This document shows, in pieces, positions 14,822-23,576 of a DNA stretch of 64,000 nt. The notes beneath the pieces are model-generated. The model had not been told where the DNA came from. It saw only the letters and a program-made list of their open reading frames with translations, and did no database searches. The position numbers and the translations under genes are program-made. Source of the DNA: Streptosporangium roseum DSM 43021 (GTDB lineage Bacteria; Actinomycetota; Actinomycetes; Streptosporangiales; Streptosporangiaceae); assembly GCF_000024865.1 (NCBI RefSeq), contig NC_013595.1, forward strand, positions 2,108,001 through 2,172,000, given 5' to 3'. How positions within the stretch are numbered: the stretch's first letter is position 1; each line of letters starts with the position of its first letter.

Positions 14822-17074
14822 ATGGGGCGATTGCCGATGTCTGGCTTGCTGGGACGGCTGGGAAGCTGGTGCGCGAGGCACGGCAGGATCGTGCTGGCAC
14901 TGTGGGTGACCGCCGCGGTGCTGCTGACCGCGGGGTCGGTCGTGTTCGCCGGTCCGGTGAGCAACAACGTGACCATACCCGGTACGGACGCGCAGCGGGC
15001 CCACGACCTGATGCGCGACGGCTTCGGCCCCGGCTACGACCCGGGGGGCACGGTCCAGATCGTGCTCTACTCCCCGGACGGCCCCCTCACCTCCCAGCGC
15101 CGGGTGCGCGCGGTCCACCGGGCGATGGACGGGATCCGCCGGGTCCCGCACGTGGCGGAGGTGCAGAGCCCCTACCGCGTCGGCGGCCTGGCGCCCAGCA
15201 TGGAGATCGGCCTCATCACGGTCAGGCTCAAGGGCCACGACAACGGCAAGCTGGCCGAGACCACCCGCCGGCTCTCCGAGGCGGCCGAGCCCGTGCGTGC
15301 GCTCGGCGTGGAGGCGGTGCCCGCCGACGCGTCCACCCCGGCGGACAAGGAGATCAAGACCGGGACCAGCGAGATCATCGGCGTGGTCTGCGCGCTGCTG
15401 GTGCTGCTGTTCGCCTTCGGCACGCTGGTTGCCGCGATGATCCCGATCTTCGCGGCGCTGGTCAGCATCGCGACCGGCCTGGGGGTGATCAGCCTGCTCG
15501 GCCACGTCGTGGACGTCCCCAAGCAGGCCTCCATCATGGCGACGATGATCGGCCTCGGCGTCGGCATCGACTACGCGCTCTTCCTGCTCAGCAGGTACCG
15601 CAGGCTGCTGGCCGACGGGCTGCCGGTGCACGACGCGGTGCGCCGGACGGTCGCGAGTTCGGGCGGCGCGGTGGTGTTCGCCGGCGGCACGGTGATCATC
15701 GCGCTCAGCGCGCTGCTGCTCGGCGGCTTCCCTCTGCTGCAGACGCTCGGCTGGATCACCGGCATCTCGGTCGTCTGCGCGGTGCTCACCTCCATCACCC
15801 TCGTCCCCGCCCTGCTCGGCCTGCTCGGGCACCGGATCAACGCGCTGCGGCTGCCCTTCATGGGCCGGCGCAAGACGGCGGACGAGGCCTCGGGCTGGAG
15901 CGCCCTGGGGGCCTGGGTCGCGAAGCGGCCCTGGAGCGTGCTCGTGCTCAGCGTCGCCGTCCTCGCCGCGCTGACCGCGCCCGCCCTCGCGCTCAAGCTC
16001 GGCCCGCTGGACGACGGCTACGGTGACAGGGACACCGCGGCCCGCCGCTCCTACGAGCTCATGCAGGCCGGATTCGGGCCCGGGATCAACGGGCCGCTGG
16101 TCGTGGTCGCCTCCCTCGACGAGAAGGTCGTCGACCGCGACCCCGCGCCCGCCGTACTCCGGCTCCTGAAGGAGAAGGCCGGCGCGGTCGAGGGGGTGGC
16201 CCACGTCGGCGAGCCCGTGCTGAACGAGGGCGGCACCGCCGTGCTGGTCCAGGCCGTCACCGAGTACGCGCCCAGCGATACGCGGGCGCTGGAGGTGGTC
16301 GAGGACATGCGCGCGATCCGGGTGCCGGGAGCGCGGGTGCACGTGGGCGGCGAGGTGGCCGCCATGTCCGACGCGAGCGCCAGGATCGCCGACCGCACCC
16401 CGCTGGTCGTCGGCGTCGTGGTGCTGCTCAGCGCGTTGCTGCTGCTCCTGGCGTTCCGGTCGCCGGTGGTCGCCATCAAGGCCGCGCTGATGAACCTGGT
16501 CTCGCTCGGTGCCGCGTTCGGCGCGCTCTCGCTGGTCTTCTCCCTCGGCCTGGGCAGCGGGCTGGTCGGCATGGACCCGCCGGTGGGCGCGGACGACTCC
16601 TACCTGACCACGCTGTTCTTCACGGTGCCGATCGACAGCTACATCCCGCTGATGCTGTTCGCGGTGCTGTTCGGCCTGTCGATGGACTACGAGGTCTTCC
16701 TGCTCACCGCGGTACGGCAGGCGTATCTGAGGCACGGCGACAACCGCAGGGCGGTGGCCGAGGGGCTGGGCACGACCGGCCGGGTCATCACCTCCGCCGC
16801 CCTGATCATGGTCGCCGTCTTCGTCGCGTTCATCGCCTACCCCGATCCCATGGTCAAGATCTTCGGTGTCGGCCTGGCCGTGGCCGTGGCGGTGGACGCC
16901 ACCGTCATCCGGGGCTTCCTGGTCCCGGCCACCATGGTCCTGCTCGGCAGGTTCAACTGGTGGTGCCCCGGGTGGCTGGACCGGATCCTGCCCAACCTCT
17001 CCATCGAGGGACACGAGGAGGAGTCCCCCGCCGGAGAGCCCCGCAAGGAGCTCGTCGTCGCCGGCCACGGCTGA
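14822..17074 (+). CDS. MMPL/RND-family transporter
   Basis: A 750-aa (745 aa if the ATG at 14837 is used) MMPL protein with the two-fold RND layout: TM1 at residues 20-42, a large extracytoplasmic loop, a five-TM bundle to about 340, then a repeat of the same plan. Both proton-relay GxxxDY motifs are visible: GVGIDYALFLLSRYR (about 250) and FGLSMDYEVFLLTAVRQ (about 625). MMPL proteins export lipids, siderophores or small hydrophobics. Controlled by the divergent TetR gene; stops 3 bp from the convergent alcohol dehydrogenase. Confidence 0.93.
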   Translation: MGRLPMSGLLGRLGSWCARHGRIVLALWVTAAVLLTAGSVVFAGPVSNNVTIPGTDAQRAHDLMRDGFGPGYDPGGTVQIVLYSPDGPLTSQRRVRAVHRAMDGIRRVPHVAEVQSPYRVGGLAPSMEIGLITVRLKGHDNGKLAETTRRLSEAAEPVRALGVEAVPADASTPADKEIKTGTSEIIGVVCALLVLLFAFGTLVAAMIPIFAALVSIATGLGVISLLGHVVDVPKQASIMATMIGLGVGIDYALFLLSRYRRLLADGLPVHDAVRRTVASSGGAVVFAGGTVIIALSALLLGGFPLLQTLGWITGISVVCAVLTSITLVPALLGLLGHRINALRLPFMGRRKTADEASGWSALGAWVAKRPWSVLVLSVAVLAALTAPALALKLGPLDDGYGDRDTAARRSYELMQAGFGPGINGPLVVVASLDEKVVDRDPAPAVLRLLKEKAGAVEGVAHVGEPVLNEGGTAVLVQAVTEYAPSDTRALEVVEDMRAIRVPGARVHVGGEVAAMSDASARIADRTPLVVGVVVLLSALLLLLAFRSPVVAIKAALMNLVSLGAAFGALSLVFSLGLGSGLVGMDPPVGADDSYLTTLFFTVPIDSYIPLMLFAVLFGLSMDYEVFLLTAVRQAYLRHGDNRRAVAEGLGTTGRVITSAALIMVAVFVAFIAYPDPMVKIFGVGLAVAVAVDATVIRGFLVPATMVLLGRFNWWCPGWLDRILPNLSIEGHEEESPAGEPRKELVVAGHG

Positions 17075-17077
17075 CCG

Positions 17078-18181
17078 TCAGTCGAAGACGATCACGCTGC
17101 GGGCCACCGCGCCCTCGCGGACGTGGCGGATCGCCTCGTTGACGTCCTCCAGCGGCACGCGCTCGCTGACCAGGCGGTCGAGGTCGAGACGGCCGCGCAG
17201 GTACTGCTCGGCGAGCATGGGCAGGTCGCGGAGCGGGGCGGCGTCGCCGCCCTGGGTGCCCATCAGGCGCCGGGAGGCGAACAGCAGGCCGGGCTCGATG
17301 GTGAGCGGCCGGCCCTGGGGCGGGCTGCCGACCATCACGGTCGTGCCGCCGGGCTGGGTGGAGGCGAAGGCGTCGCCGAGCACGCTGGGCACGCCGGTGA
17401 CGTCGAAGGCGTAGTCCACGCCGCCCCGGACGATCTCGCCCACCTGCCGGGGCAGGTCGGTGGAGAGGATGGTGTGGGTGGCGCCGAACTCCCCGGCCAG
17501 CTTCAGCTTGGACTCGGCCACGTCGGCGCCGATGATGGTCGTGGCGCCGGCGAGCGCGGCGCCCTGGACCACGTTCAGCCCGACACCTCCGCAGCCGACC
17601 ACCAGCACGCTGGAGCCCGGCGTCACCCCGGCCACGTTCAGCACCGCGCCGACCCCGGTGACCACCCCGCAGGCCAGCAGGCACATGGTGTCGAACGGCG
17701 CCCTCCGGTCGATCTTCACGCACATCGGCTCGTTGACCACGGCGTACTCGGCGAACGAGCCGATGCCGATCATCGTCTTGGCGTCGGCGCCGTCCACCTT
17801 GATCCGGGTGGTCCCGTCGCGCATCGTGCCCATGATCGCGGCCGTCCGGGCAGGCCCGCCGCACAGGTGGAACCGGCCGCCACCGCAGTTGCGGCAGCGC
17901 CCGCAGGCGCCGTTCATCGCGATGATCACGTGGTCGCCCGGCCTGACCCCGGTCACGCCCGCGCCCGTGCTCTCCACGATCCCCGCGCTCTCGTGGCCGA
18001 GGACGAAGGGGAGCTGCCGCACCACCGGGCTCTTGCCGTCCAGTGCCTTGATGTCCGAGCCGCACACCCCGGACGCCTTGATCCTGACGCGGACCTCGCC
18101 CGGCCCGGGATCGGCGATGTCGACCTCGCGGATCTCCAGCGCCGCCCCGAACTCGGTGAGTACGGCCGCACGCATCAACAT
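17078..18181 (-). CDS. Zinc-dependent alcohol dehydrogenase (MDR family)
   Basis: A 367-aa medium-chain dehydrogenase. Catalytic-zinc ligands are C in SGVCGSD and the GHE motif (GHESAG); the structural-zinc lobe has the C-x2-C-x2-C-x7-C set in CGRCRNCGGGRFHLC; the Rossmann nucleotide-binding motif is GCGGVGLNVVQGA. It oxidises a primary or secondary alcohol with NAD(P). The start is taken as ATG 18181 (GGGAG 8 nt upstream); ATG 18175 is the alternative. Its promoter carries the CCAAGC-type operator at 18244-18259, with TATGAT immediately downstream on the minus strand, so it belongs to the proposed regulon. Confidence 0.9.
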   Translation of the reverse strand: MLMRAAVLTEFGAALEIREVDIADPGPGEVRVRIKASGVCGSDIKALDGKSPVVRQLPFVLGHESAGIVESTGAGVTGVRPGDHVIIAMNGACGRCRNCGGGRFHLCGGPARTAAIMGTMRDGTTRIKVDGADAKTMIGIGSFAEYAVVNEPMCVKIDRRAPFDTMCLLACGVVTGVGAVLNVAGVTPGSSVLVVGCGGVGLNVVQGAALAGATTIIGADVAESKLKLAGEFGATHTILSTDLPRQVGEIVRGGVDYAFDVTGVPSVLGDAFASTQPGGTTVMVGSPPQGRPLTIEPGLLFASRRLMGTQGGDAAPLRDLPMLAEQYLRGRLDLDRLVSERVPLEDVNEAIRHVREGAVARSVIVFD

Positions 18182-18243
18182 CAGTCCGCTCCCGTCGCCG
18201 AGGACTCGTGCGCTCCGCACGCTAGCCGGGACCAGGATCATAA

Positions 18244-18259
18244 GCAAACATTTGCTTGG
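18244..18259. promoter_or_regulatory. CCAAGC-N4-GCTTGG type operator upstream of alcohol dehydrogenase
   Basis: GCAAAC (18244-18249), spacer ATTT, GCTTGG (18254-18259). On the minus strand it reads CCAAGC-AAAT-GTTTGC followed directly by TTATGAT, a good -10, so the site would lie between -35 and -10 of the dehydrogenase promoter. Confidence 0.6.
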
Positions 18260-18295
18260 TTTCCGGCGGCGCCGCAACTGCCGGGCGGTGCTCCA

Positions 18296-18325
18296 TTGAC
18301 ACTCCGGAAGTGCCAAATCTACGCT
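18296..18325 (+). promoter_or_regulatory. Sigma-70-type promoter of the ABC transporter operon
   Basis: TTGACA (18296-18301) and TACGCT (18320-18325) are separated by 18 bp. The operator at 18333-18348 follows 7 bp after the -10, over the expected transcription start, which is a classic repressor position. Confidence 0.6.
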
Positions 18326-18332
18326 GGCGAAA

Positions 18333-18348
18333 CCAAGCGAGCGCTAGG
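18333..18348. promoter_or_regulatory. CCAAGC-N4-GCTTGG type operator upstream of ABC transporter operon
   Basis: CCAAGC (18333-18338), spacer GAGC, GCTAGG (18343-18348): 5 of 6 symmetric pairs. Positioned on the predicted start point of the 18398 gene. Confidence 0.65.
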
Positions 18349-18397
18349 CCAAATTATGGGCCGGGTGCGAGCCGCGCGGCACGGCAGGGAGTGATCC

Positions 18398-19657
18398 ATG
18401 AGACGGCAGGCAGTGCGACTCATCGGCCTGGTGAGCGCGGCGGCGCTCGTCGCCGGCTGCGCGGCCGCACAGAAGAACGGCACGGGCGCCCCCGGCGAGG
18501 CCGCGGGGGCCGCCGGGGTGACCGGTACGACGGTCACCGTGGGCGGCGTGCTCACCAAGACCAGCGCGAGCGGCTACTCGACCAAGGACGCCGAGATCGG
18601 GGCCAGGGCCCGGTTCCAGCGGGCGAACGAGGCAGGCGGCGTGCACGGCCGCAGGATCGAGTTCGCCGGGGCGGAGGACGACAACCAGGACGCCGCCAAG
18701 GGGGACGCGGCGGCCAAGAAACTGGTCCAGAGGGACAAGGTCTTCGCGCTGGTGCCGGTACACGCGCCCAACTTCGGCGGCGCGACCTTCCTGGAGCAGC
18801 AGGGCGTGCCGTGGTTCGGCTGGGCGACGGGCCCGCAGTGGTGCGGTACGGAGACCGGCTTCGGCTACAACGGCTGCCTCGCCCCCAAGCCGGGCGCGGG
18901 CTCGCAGACCTGGTGGGGCAACCAGATGGCCGAGCTGATCGGCGGGTCCGCGGGCAAGAGCGTCTACGTCCAGACGACCGACTCCAGCGGCAGCAAGTAC
19001 GGCGGCAAGACCATCTCCCAGTCCTTCCAGGCGGCGGGCTTCACGCTGGCGGGCCTCAACTCCGGGCTGCCCGCCGCCGCCCCGCCGCCGGACTGGCTGC
19101 CCTACGTCAACAAGATCATGACCTCGGACGGCGGCGAGGCCCCGGACCTGGTGGTCTCGATCATCGCCGGCACCAAGTTCAACACCGGCCTGTACGCCGC
19201 GCTGAAGAAGGCCGGATACAAGGGCCTGCTGTCCGACGCGACCAGCTACGACGCGGCCATCCTCAAGGACCCGGCCACCGCCCGGGCACTCGAAGGCGTG
19301 ATCGCGGCCCCCATGTTCGAGCCCTTCGAGTCCCAGGCCCCGGAGATCGCCCAGCTCAAGGCGGACGTGGAGAAGGCGGCGCCGGGCACCGCGCTGACCC
19401 AGCACCTGGCCATCGGCTACTGGGCCGCGGACATCTTCCTCAAGGTGCTGGAACAGACGGGCAGGGACCTGACCAGGGAGAGGTTCCTGGCCACCGCCAA
19501 CGGCTCGTTCACCTACGAGAACGCCGGATTCGGCAGGATCCAGTACCCCAAGGACCACACCGAACCCAACGGCTGCGGCGCCCTGGTCAAGCTTGAGGGC
19601 GGCGCGTTCAAGGTCGCCAAGAACATGAAGTGCTTCGACAACGTCCCGCTGAAATAG
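18398..19657 (+). CDS. ABC transporter substrate-binding lipoprotein (branched-chain-amino-acid type)
   Basis: The 419-aa protein has a lipoprotein signal (MRRQAVRLIGLVSAAALVAGC, lipobox VAGC with Cys21) and a Peripla_BP_6 (LivK-like) domain: TVTVGGVLTKTSASGYSTKDAEIGARARFQRANEAGGVHGR is the typical N-terminal lobe. It captures a small organic solute for the fused permease/ATPase at 19838 and the ATPase at 22551. In actinobacteria such systems import amino acids but also aromatic acids, bile-acid or terpenoid fragments; the surrounding regulon suggests a carboxylated catabolic substrate rather than leucine. First gene of the operon behind the 18333 operator. Confidence 0.9.
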   Translation: MRRQAVRLIGLVSAAALVAGCAAAQKNGTGAPGEAAGAAGVTGTTVTVGGVLTKTSASGYSTKDAEIGARARFQRANEAGGVHGRRIEFAGAEDDNQDAAKGDAAAKKLVQRDKVFALVPVHAPNFGGATFLEQQGVPWFGWATGPQWCGTETGFGYNGCLAPKPGAGSQTWWGNQMAELIGGSAGKSVYVQTTDSSGSKYGGKTISQSFQAAGFTLAGLNSGLPAAAPPPDWLPYVNKIMTSDGGEAPDLVVSIIAGTKFNTGLYAALKKAGYKGLLSDATSYDAAILKDPATARALEGVIAAPMFEPFESQAPEIAQLKADVEKAAPGTALTQHLAIGYWAADIFLKVLEQTGRDLTRERFLATANGSFTYENAGFGRIQYPKDHTEPNGCGALVKLEGGAFKVAKNMKCFDNVPLK

Positions 19658-19715
19658 CGGCCGGAACTTGCCGCTCGCGAGTCTGGCGGGCCACGTGAGC
19701 GGCGGGACAGGGGCG

Positions 19716-19743
19716 GCCGGGGTGTCCGCGAGGACATCCCGGC
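19716..19743 (+). terminator. GNRA-capped stem-loop between binding protein and permease
   Basis: GCCGGGGTGTCC (19716-19727) pairs with GGACATCCCGGC (19732-19743), 11 Watson-Crick pairs and one G-U, capped by the GNRA tetraloop GCGA. Within an operon this is better read as an attenuator or mRNA-stability hairpin that keeps the binding-protein transcript in excess over the membrane components. Confidence 0.5.
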
Positions 19744-19837
19744 GCCCAGGTCGGCTCCCGCGGGAGGAGGGCGGGAACGCGGGCCCTCGCCACGAGAAGG
19801 CAGAGAACAGGCGCGAAATCTTGGGGTGAAGGCCCTT

Positions 19838-22534
19838 ATGTCGGAGCTTTTCGGTTATATCGTCAGCGGCCTCGTCACCGGCGCCGTGTTCGCGGTCATG
19901 GCCTCCGGGCTGACCCTGTCCTACTCGGCCACGGGCGTGTTCAACTTCGCCCACGGCGCCGTCGGCTTCCTGGCCGCGCTGCTGTTCTTCGAACTCAACG
20001 CCGGGCTGGGGCTGCCCGCCTGGGCGGCCGGGCTGGTCGCGGTGGGCCTCTTCTCGCCGCTGCTCGGATACGTGCTGCACAGGGCCATGTTCCGCGGCCT
20101 GGCCCAGGCGGGGGAGACCGCGCAGATCGTCGGGACCATCGGCCTGACCATCGCGCTGCCCGCGCTCGGGCTCTGGATCGTGGACCTGACCGCCGAGCCG
20201 TTCGGGCTGCCGCGCGCCGACGCCACCTCCCTGCCGCACGGCCTCGGCCCCTACCCGGCGGTCACCTTCACCTTCGGCGGCGTCCACCTCGACTCCGACC
20301 AGCTCATCACCTTCGCCTTCGCGGTGCTGGCCGCCGCGGGGCTGTGGGCCTTCATGCGGCACACGCCGTACGGCCTGCGGATGCGCGCCTCGGTGGACCG
20401 CCGCAGGCTGGCCACCCTGCGCGGGATCGACGCCGACGCCTCCTCGGCCATGGCCTGGACGCTCGGCTCGGCGCTCGCCGGGCTCGCCGGGGTGCTGGCG
20501 GTCTCCACCCTGGGCCTGGACTCCACGGCGTTCACCGTGATGCTGTTCGTCTCGGCGACGGCCGCGGTGTTCGGCCGGTTGCGGTCGATCCCGTGGACGT
20601 TCGCGGCCGGCCTCGGGCTCGGCGTGGTGCAGAACCTGGTCGCCGGATACGCCGACTTCGCCGAGGACGTCACCGGGCTGCGCACCGCCGTCCCGGTGAT
20701 CCTGCTGTTCGTGGGGCTGATCCTGCTCAACCGGTCCAGGGAGCGGGTCGCCGGGTCCGCCGCCGAGGACGCGCCGCCGCCCGATTACCTGGCCGACCTG
20801 CCGATGTGGCGGCGGCGCCTGCCATGGGCGCTCGGCCTGGCGGCCCTGCTCGCGTGGACCCTCACCCGGTCCGCCGACGACTTCTACGTGAGCGTGGTGG
20901 CCCAGGGGCTGGTCCTCGGGCTGATCTTCTGCTCGTTCGTGGTCGTCACCGGCATCGGCGGCATGGTCAACCTCGCGCAGGCGTCCTTCGCCTCGATGGC
21001 CGCCCTCACCTGTGGCTGGGCGTTCTCCTCCGGGCTGCCGTTGCCGGTGGCGATCCTGCTCGGCGTCCTGGGGGCGACCGCGGTGGGCGTGCTCGTCGCG
21101 CTGCCCGCGCTGCGGCTGGGCGGGCGGATCCTGACCCTGGCGACACTCGCCCTCGCCCTCCTCGCCGACCAGGTGCTGTTCCAGATCGACGCGTTCAGCA
21201 ACGGCACGATCGGCTGGCCGCTGCCCGCGATCGGTCTGGGCTTCACCGACACCACCGACCCCCGGGTCCGGGTCGTGCTGCTGCTGGCCCTGATCGGGCT
21301 GGTCGGCCTGCTGGTGCGCAACCTGGAACGCTCGGCCTCCGGCCGGGCCGTCCTGGCCGTCCGCTCGGCTCCCGCCGCCGCGACCACCTCGGGCATCTCG
21401 GCCCCCCGCACCAAGATCATGCTGTTCGCGCTGGCATCCGGGATCGCCGGGCTGGGCGGCGTGCTGTTCGCGACCTTCAAGGGCTCGGTCACCGCCACCG
21501 ACCTGCCCGCCTTCGCCGGCTTCGTCTGGCTGGCAGTGGTGGTCCTGCAGGGCGTCCGGCGGATCGGCGGCGCCGTGCTCGGCGGGTTGATCGCCGCGGT
21601 CTTCCCCGAACTGCTGTCCGGATGGCACATCTCGGCCCACGTCGGCGCCATCCTGTTCGGCCTCGGCGGCATGATCCTGGCCAGGCATCCGGACGGCGTG
21701 CTCGCCCAGATGGCCGAGAGCCGCCACCGCCGGCGCGCGGGCAGGCAGCGGCGCGAGGGGGCAGCCGCCATCCAGCGCGAGGCCTCGGCGGTCGCCGCAC
21801 CCGTGACGGCCGCCGCTGCGGATCCCCGCCCGGAGGAGGGCCGGCCCGTGCCGGAGGCGCTGTTCCGGCTGGAGAACGTGGTGGCGGGATACGGCGACGT
21901 CACGGTGCTGCGGGGCGTGGACCTCGCGGTCCGGCCGGGCGAGGTGGTCGCGCTGCTCGGGGCGAACGGCGCGGGCAAGTCGACGACCTGCGCGGTGGCC
22001 GCCGGGGACCTGCCGGTGACGGCCGGCCGGGTGATCCTGGACGGGGTGGACGTCACCTCCTGGCCCGCGCACCGTCGCGCCGGGGCGGGCGTGCTGCTCG
22101 CCCCGGAGGGGCGCGGGGTGTTCCCGGGGCTGACCGTGGACGAGAACCTGCGCACCTGGCTCGCCGACCCCGGTCCCGTCTACGAGCGGATGCCCCAGCT
22201 CGCCCGTCGCAGGGGTATCGCGGCCGGCGCGCTGTCGGGCGGCGAGCAGCAGCTGCTCACGCTCGCTCCGGCGCTGGTCAGGCCGCCCCGGGTGCTGATC
22301 GCCGACGAGCCATCGCTCGGGCTGGCACCGCTCGTCGCGGAGCAGGTGTTCGAGGTCTTCGCCGAGCTCCGGGCGCGCGGTGTCGCGCTGCTCCTGGTGG
22401 AGGAGAAGGCCACCTCGGCCCTGCGACTCGCCGACACGGTCGTGTTCATGCGTCTGGGCCGGGCCACCTGGACCGGTCCCCGCGCGGAGGTGGACGGCGC
22501 CCGGCTCGCCGCCGCCTACCTGGGGGTCTCGTGA
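19838..22534 (+). CDS. Fused LivH-LivM-LivF-type ABC transporter (two permeases plus ATPase)
   Basis: One uninterrupted 898-aa frame contains three usually separate Liv components. Residues 1-305 are a LivH-like permease (FNFAHGAVGFLAA at the start, typical NFAHG motif); about 335-635 are a LivM-like permease (GIGGMVNLAQASFASMAAL, the equivalent motif); about 668-898 are a LivF-like ATPase with Walker A GANGAGKST (about 709), signature LSGGEQQ (about 798) and Walker B VLIADEPSLG. An Arg-rich then Ala-rich linker (about 630-665) joins permease and ATPase. ATG 19838 (GAAGG 5 nt upstream) is preferred over GTG 19826. The second ATPase (LivG) is separate at 22551. Confidence 0.9.
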   Translation: MSELFGYIVSGLVTGAVFAVMASGLTLSYSATGVFNFAHGAVGFLAALLFFELNAGLGLPAWAAGLVAVGLFSPLLGYVLHRAMFRGLAQAGETAQIVGTIGLTIALPALGLWIVDLTAEPFGLPRADATSLPHGLGPYPAVTFTFGGVHLDSDQLITFAFAVLAAAGLWAFMRHTPYGLRMRASVDRRRLATLRGIDADASSAMAWTLGSALAGLAGVLAVSTLGLDSTAFTVMLFVSATAAVFGRLRSIPWTFAAGLGLGVVQNLVAGYADFAEDVTGLRTAVPVILLFVGLILLNRSRERVAGSAAEDAPPPDYLADLPMWRRRLPWALGLAALLAWTLTRSADDFYVSVVAQGLVLGLIFCSFVVVTGIGGMVNLAQASFASMAALTCGWAFSSGLPLPVAILLGVLGATAVGVLVALPALRLGGRILTLATLALALLADQVLFQIDAFSNGTIGWPLPAIGLGFTDTTDPRVRVVLLLALIGLVGLLVRNLERSASGRAVLAVRSAPAAATTSGISAPRTKIMLFALASGIAGLGGVLFATFKGSVTATDLPAFAGFVWLAVVVLQGVRRIGGAVLGGLIAAVFPELLSGWHISAHVGAILFGLGGMILARHPDGVLAQMAESRHRRRAGRQRREGAAAIQREASAVAAPVTAAAADPRPEEGRPVPEALFRLENVVAGYGDVTVLRGVDLAVRPGEVVALLGANGAGKSTTCAVAAGDLPVTAGRVILDGVDVTSWPAHRRAGAGVLLAPEGRGVFPGLTVDENLRTWLADPGPVYERMPQLARRRGIAAGALSGGEQQLLTLAPALVRPPRVLIADEPSLGLAPLVAEQVFEVFAELRARGVALLLVEEKATSALRLADTVVFMRLGRATWTGPRAEVDGARLAAAYLGVS

Positions 22535-22550
22535 GGGTGAGGGGCGAGCG

Positions 22551-23300
22551 ATGAGCGCAGCGTTGGCCGTCGAGGCCGTGTCGGTATCCTTCGGGGGCGT
22601 CCACGCGCTCACCGACGTCTCATTCGAGGTACCGGAAGGCCAGGTCTGCGGGGTGATCGGGCCCAACGGCGCGGGCAAGACCACGCTGTTCGACGTGATC
22701 TCCGGACTCCGCCGGCCGACCTCGGGCTCCGTCTCGGTGGCGGGCCGCGACACCACGGGCGTCCCGGCGGTACGGCGGGCACGCGACGGGCTGCGCCGTA
22801 CCTTCCAGCGCACCCAGGTGTTCGGCCGGCTGACCGTGGCCGACAACGTGCTGGCCGCGATCGAGTGGCGGGGAGGGGGCGGGGGCCTTCCGGCCGACCT
22901 GGCCGGCGGACGGGCCCGCCGGAGGCTGGAGCGGGAACGCCGGGAACGCGTGGACGAGGTGCTCGCGCTGTGCGGGCTGACCGAGCTGCGCGACGCCTAC
23001 GCGGCGGCCCTCCCCGTCGGCCGTCGCCGTCTCGTCGAGCTGGCCCGCGCCCTCGCCGACACCCCCTCGCTGCTCCTGCTCGACGAGCCGACCTCCGGCC
23101 TCGACGCCGACCAGGCCGCCCGCCTGGAGGAGATCATCAGGGCGCTGGACACCACGGTCCTGCTGGTCGAACACGACATGGGCTTCGTCATGAACGTCTG
23201 CGACCGCCTCGTCGTCCTCGACCTCGGCAAGGTCATCGCCTCGGGGCCGCCCGCCGAGATCGGCGACGACCCCGTGGTCCGCGCCGCCTACCTCGGGTGA
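22551..23300 (+). CDS. ABC transporter ATP-binding protein (LivG-like)
   Basis: A 249-aa ATPase with Walker A GPNGAGKTT (about residues 38-46), the LivG-specific RTFQRTQVFGRLTVADNV segment, a variant signature LPVGRRRLVELARAL in place of LSxGQ, Walker B LLLLDEPTSGLD and the H-loop VLLVEHDMGFVM. It would form a heterodimer with the LivF-like ATPase domain of the fused 19838 protein. The start is ATG 22551, 16 bp after the preceding stop. Last gene of the uptake operon. Confidence 0.92.
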   Translation: MSAALAVEAVSVSFGGVHALTDVSFEVPEGQVCGVIGPNGAGKTTLFDVISGLRRPTSGSVSVAGRDTTGVPAVRRARDGLRRTFQRTQVFGRLTVADNVLAAIEWRGGGGGLPADLAGGRARRRLERERRERVDEVLALCGLTELRDAYAAALPVGRRRLVELARALADTPSLLLLDEPTSGLDADQAARLEEIIRALDTTVLLVEHDMGFVMNVCDRLVVLDLGKVIASGPPAEIGDDPVVRAAYLG

Positions 23301-23576
23301 CCGCGAGGACAGAGGCAGGCGGCTCCGAATCCTCGCCGATTTAGCAGGAAAGTAGCGGATACATGGCACTTGCGGCTGTTCCGCTCCACTCTGCCGCTAC
23401 ACCATGTCTGCGGATGCAACCGGCGGATTGATAACGTTCCATGGCGAGTCGCTGCGAGACATGCCGCGATGAGTCGATATAGCATTTTCACAGTTCAGGG
23501 CGCACGTCATTCCCCCGAAAAGGCCGGAAGTCTCCCTTTTTGGCCATTCAAACCATGTGCATCTATTGGGGATTTC

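Noticed and set aside
14819..17068. A 749-codon minus-strand frame opposite the MMPL transporter
   Set aside because: Composition is His/Gln/Arg/Asp-rich without any domain, while the plus strand has a complete MMPL protein.
18344..22846. A 1500-codon open frame on the minus strand opposite the ABC transporter operon
   Set aside because: It is antisense to clearly recognised permease and ATPase domains, has Arg/Gly/Pro/His-rich non-globular composition and no family match; long antisense frames are expected at 70% GC.
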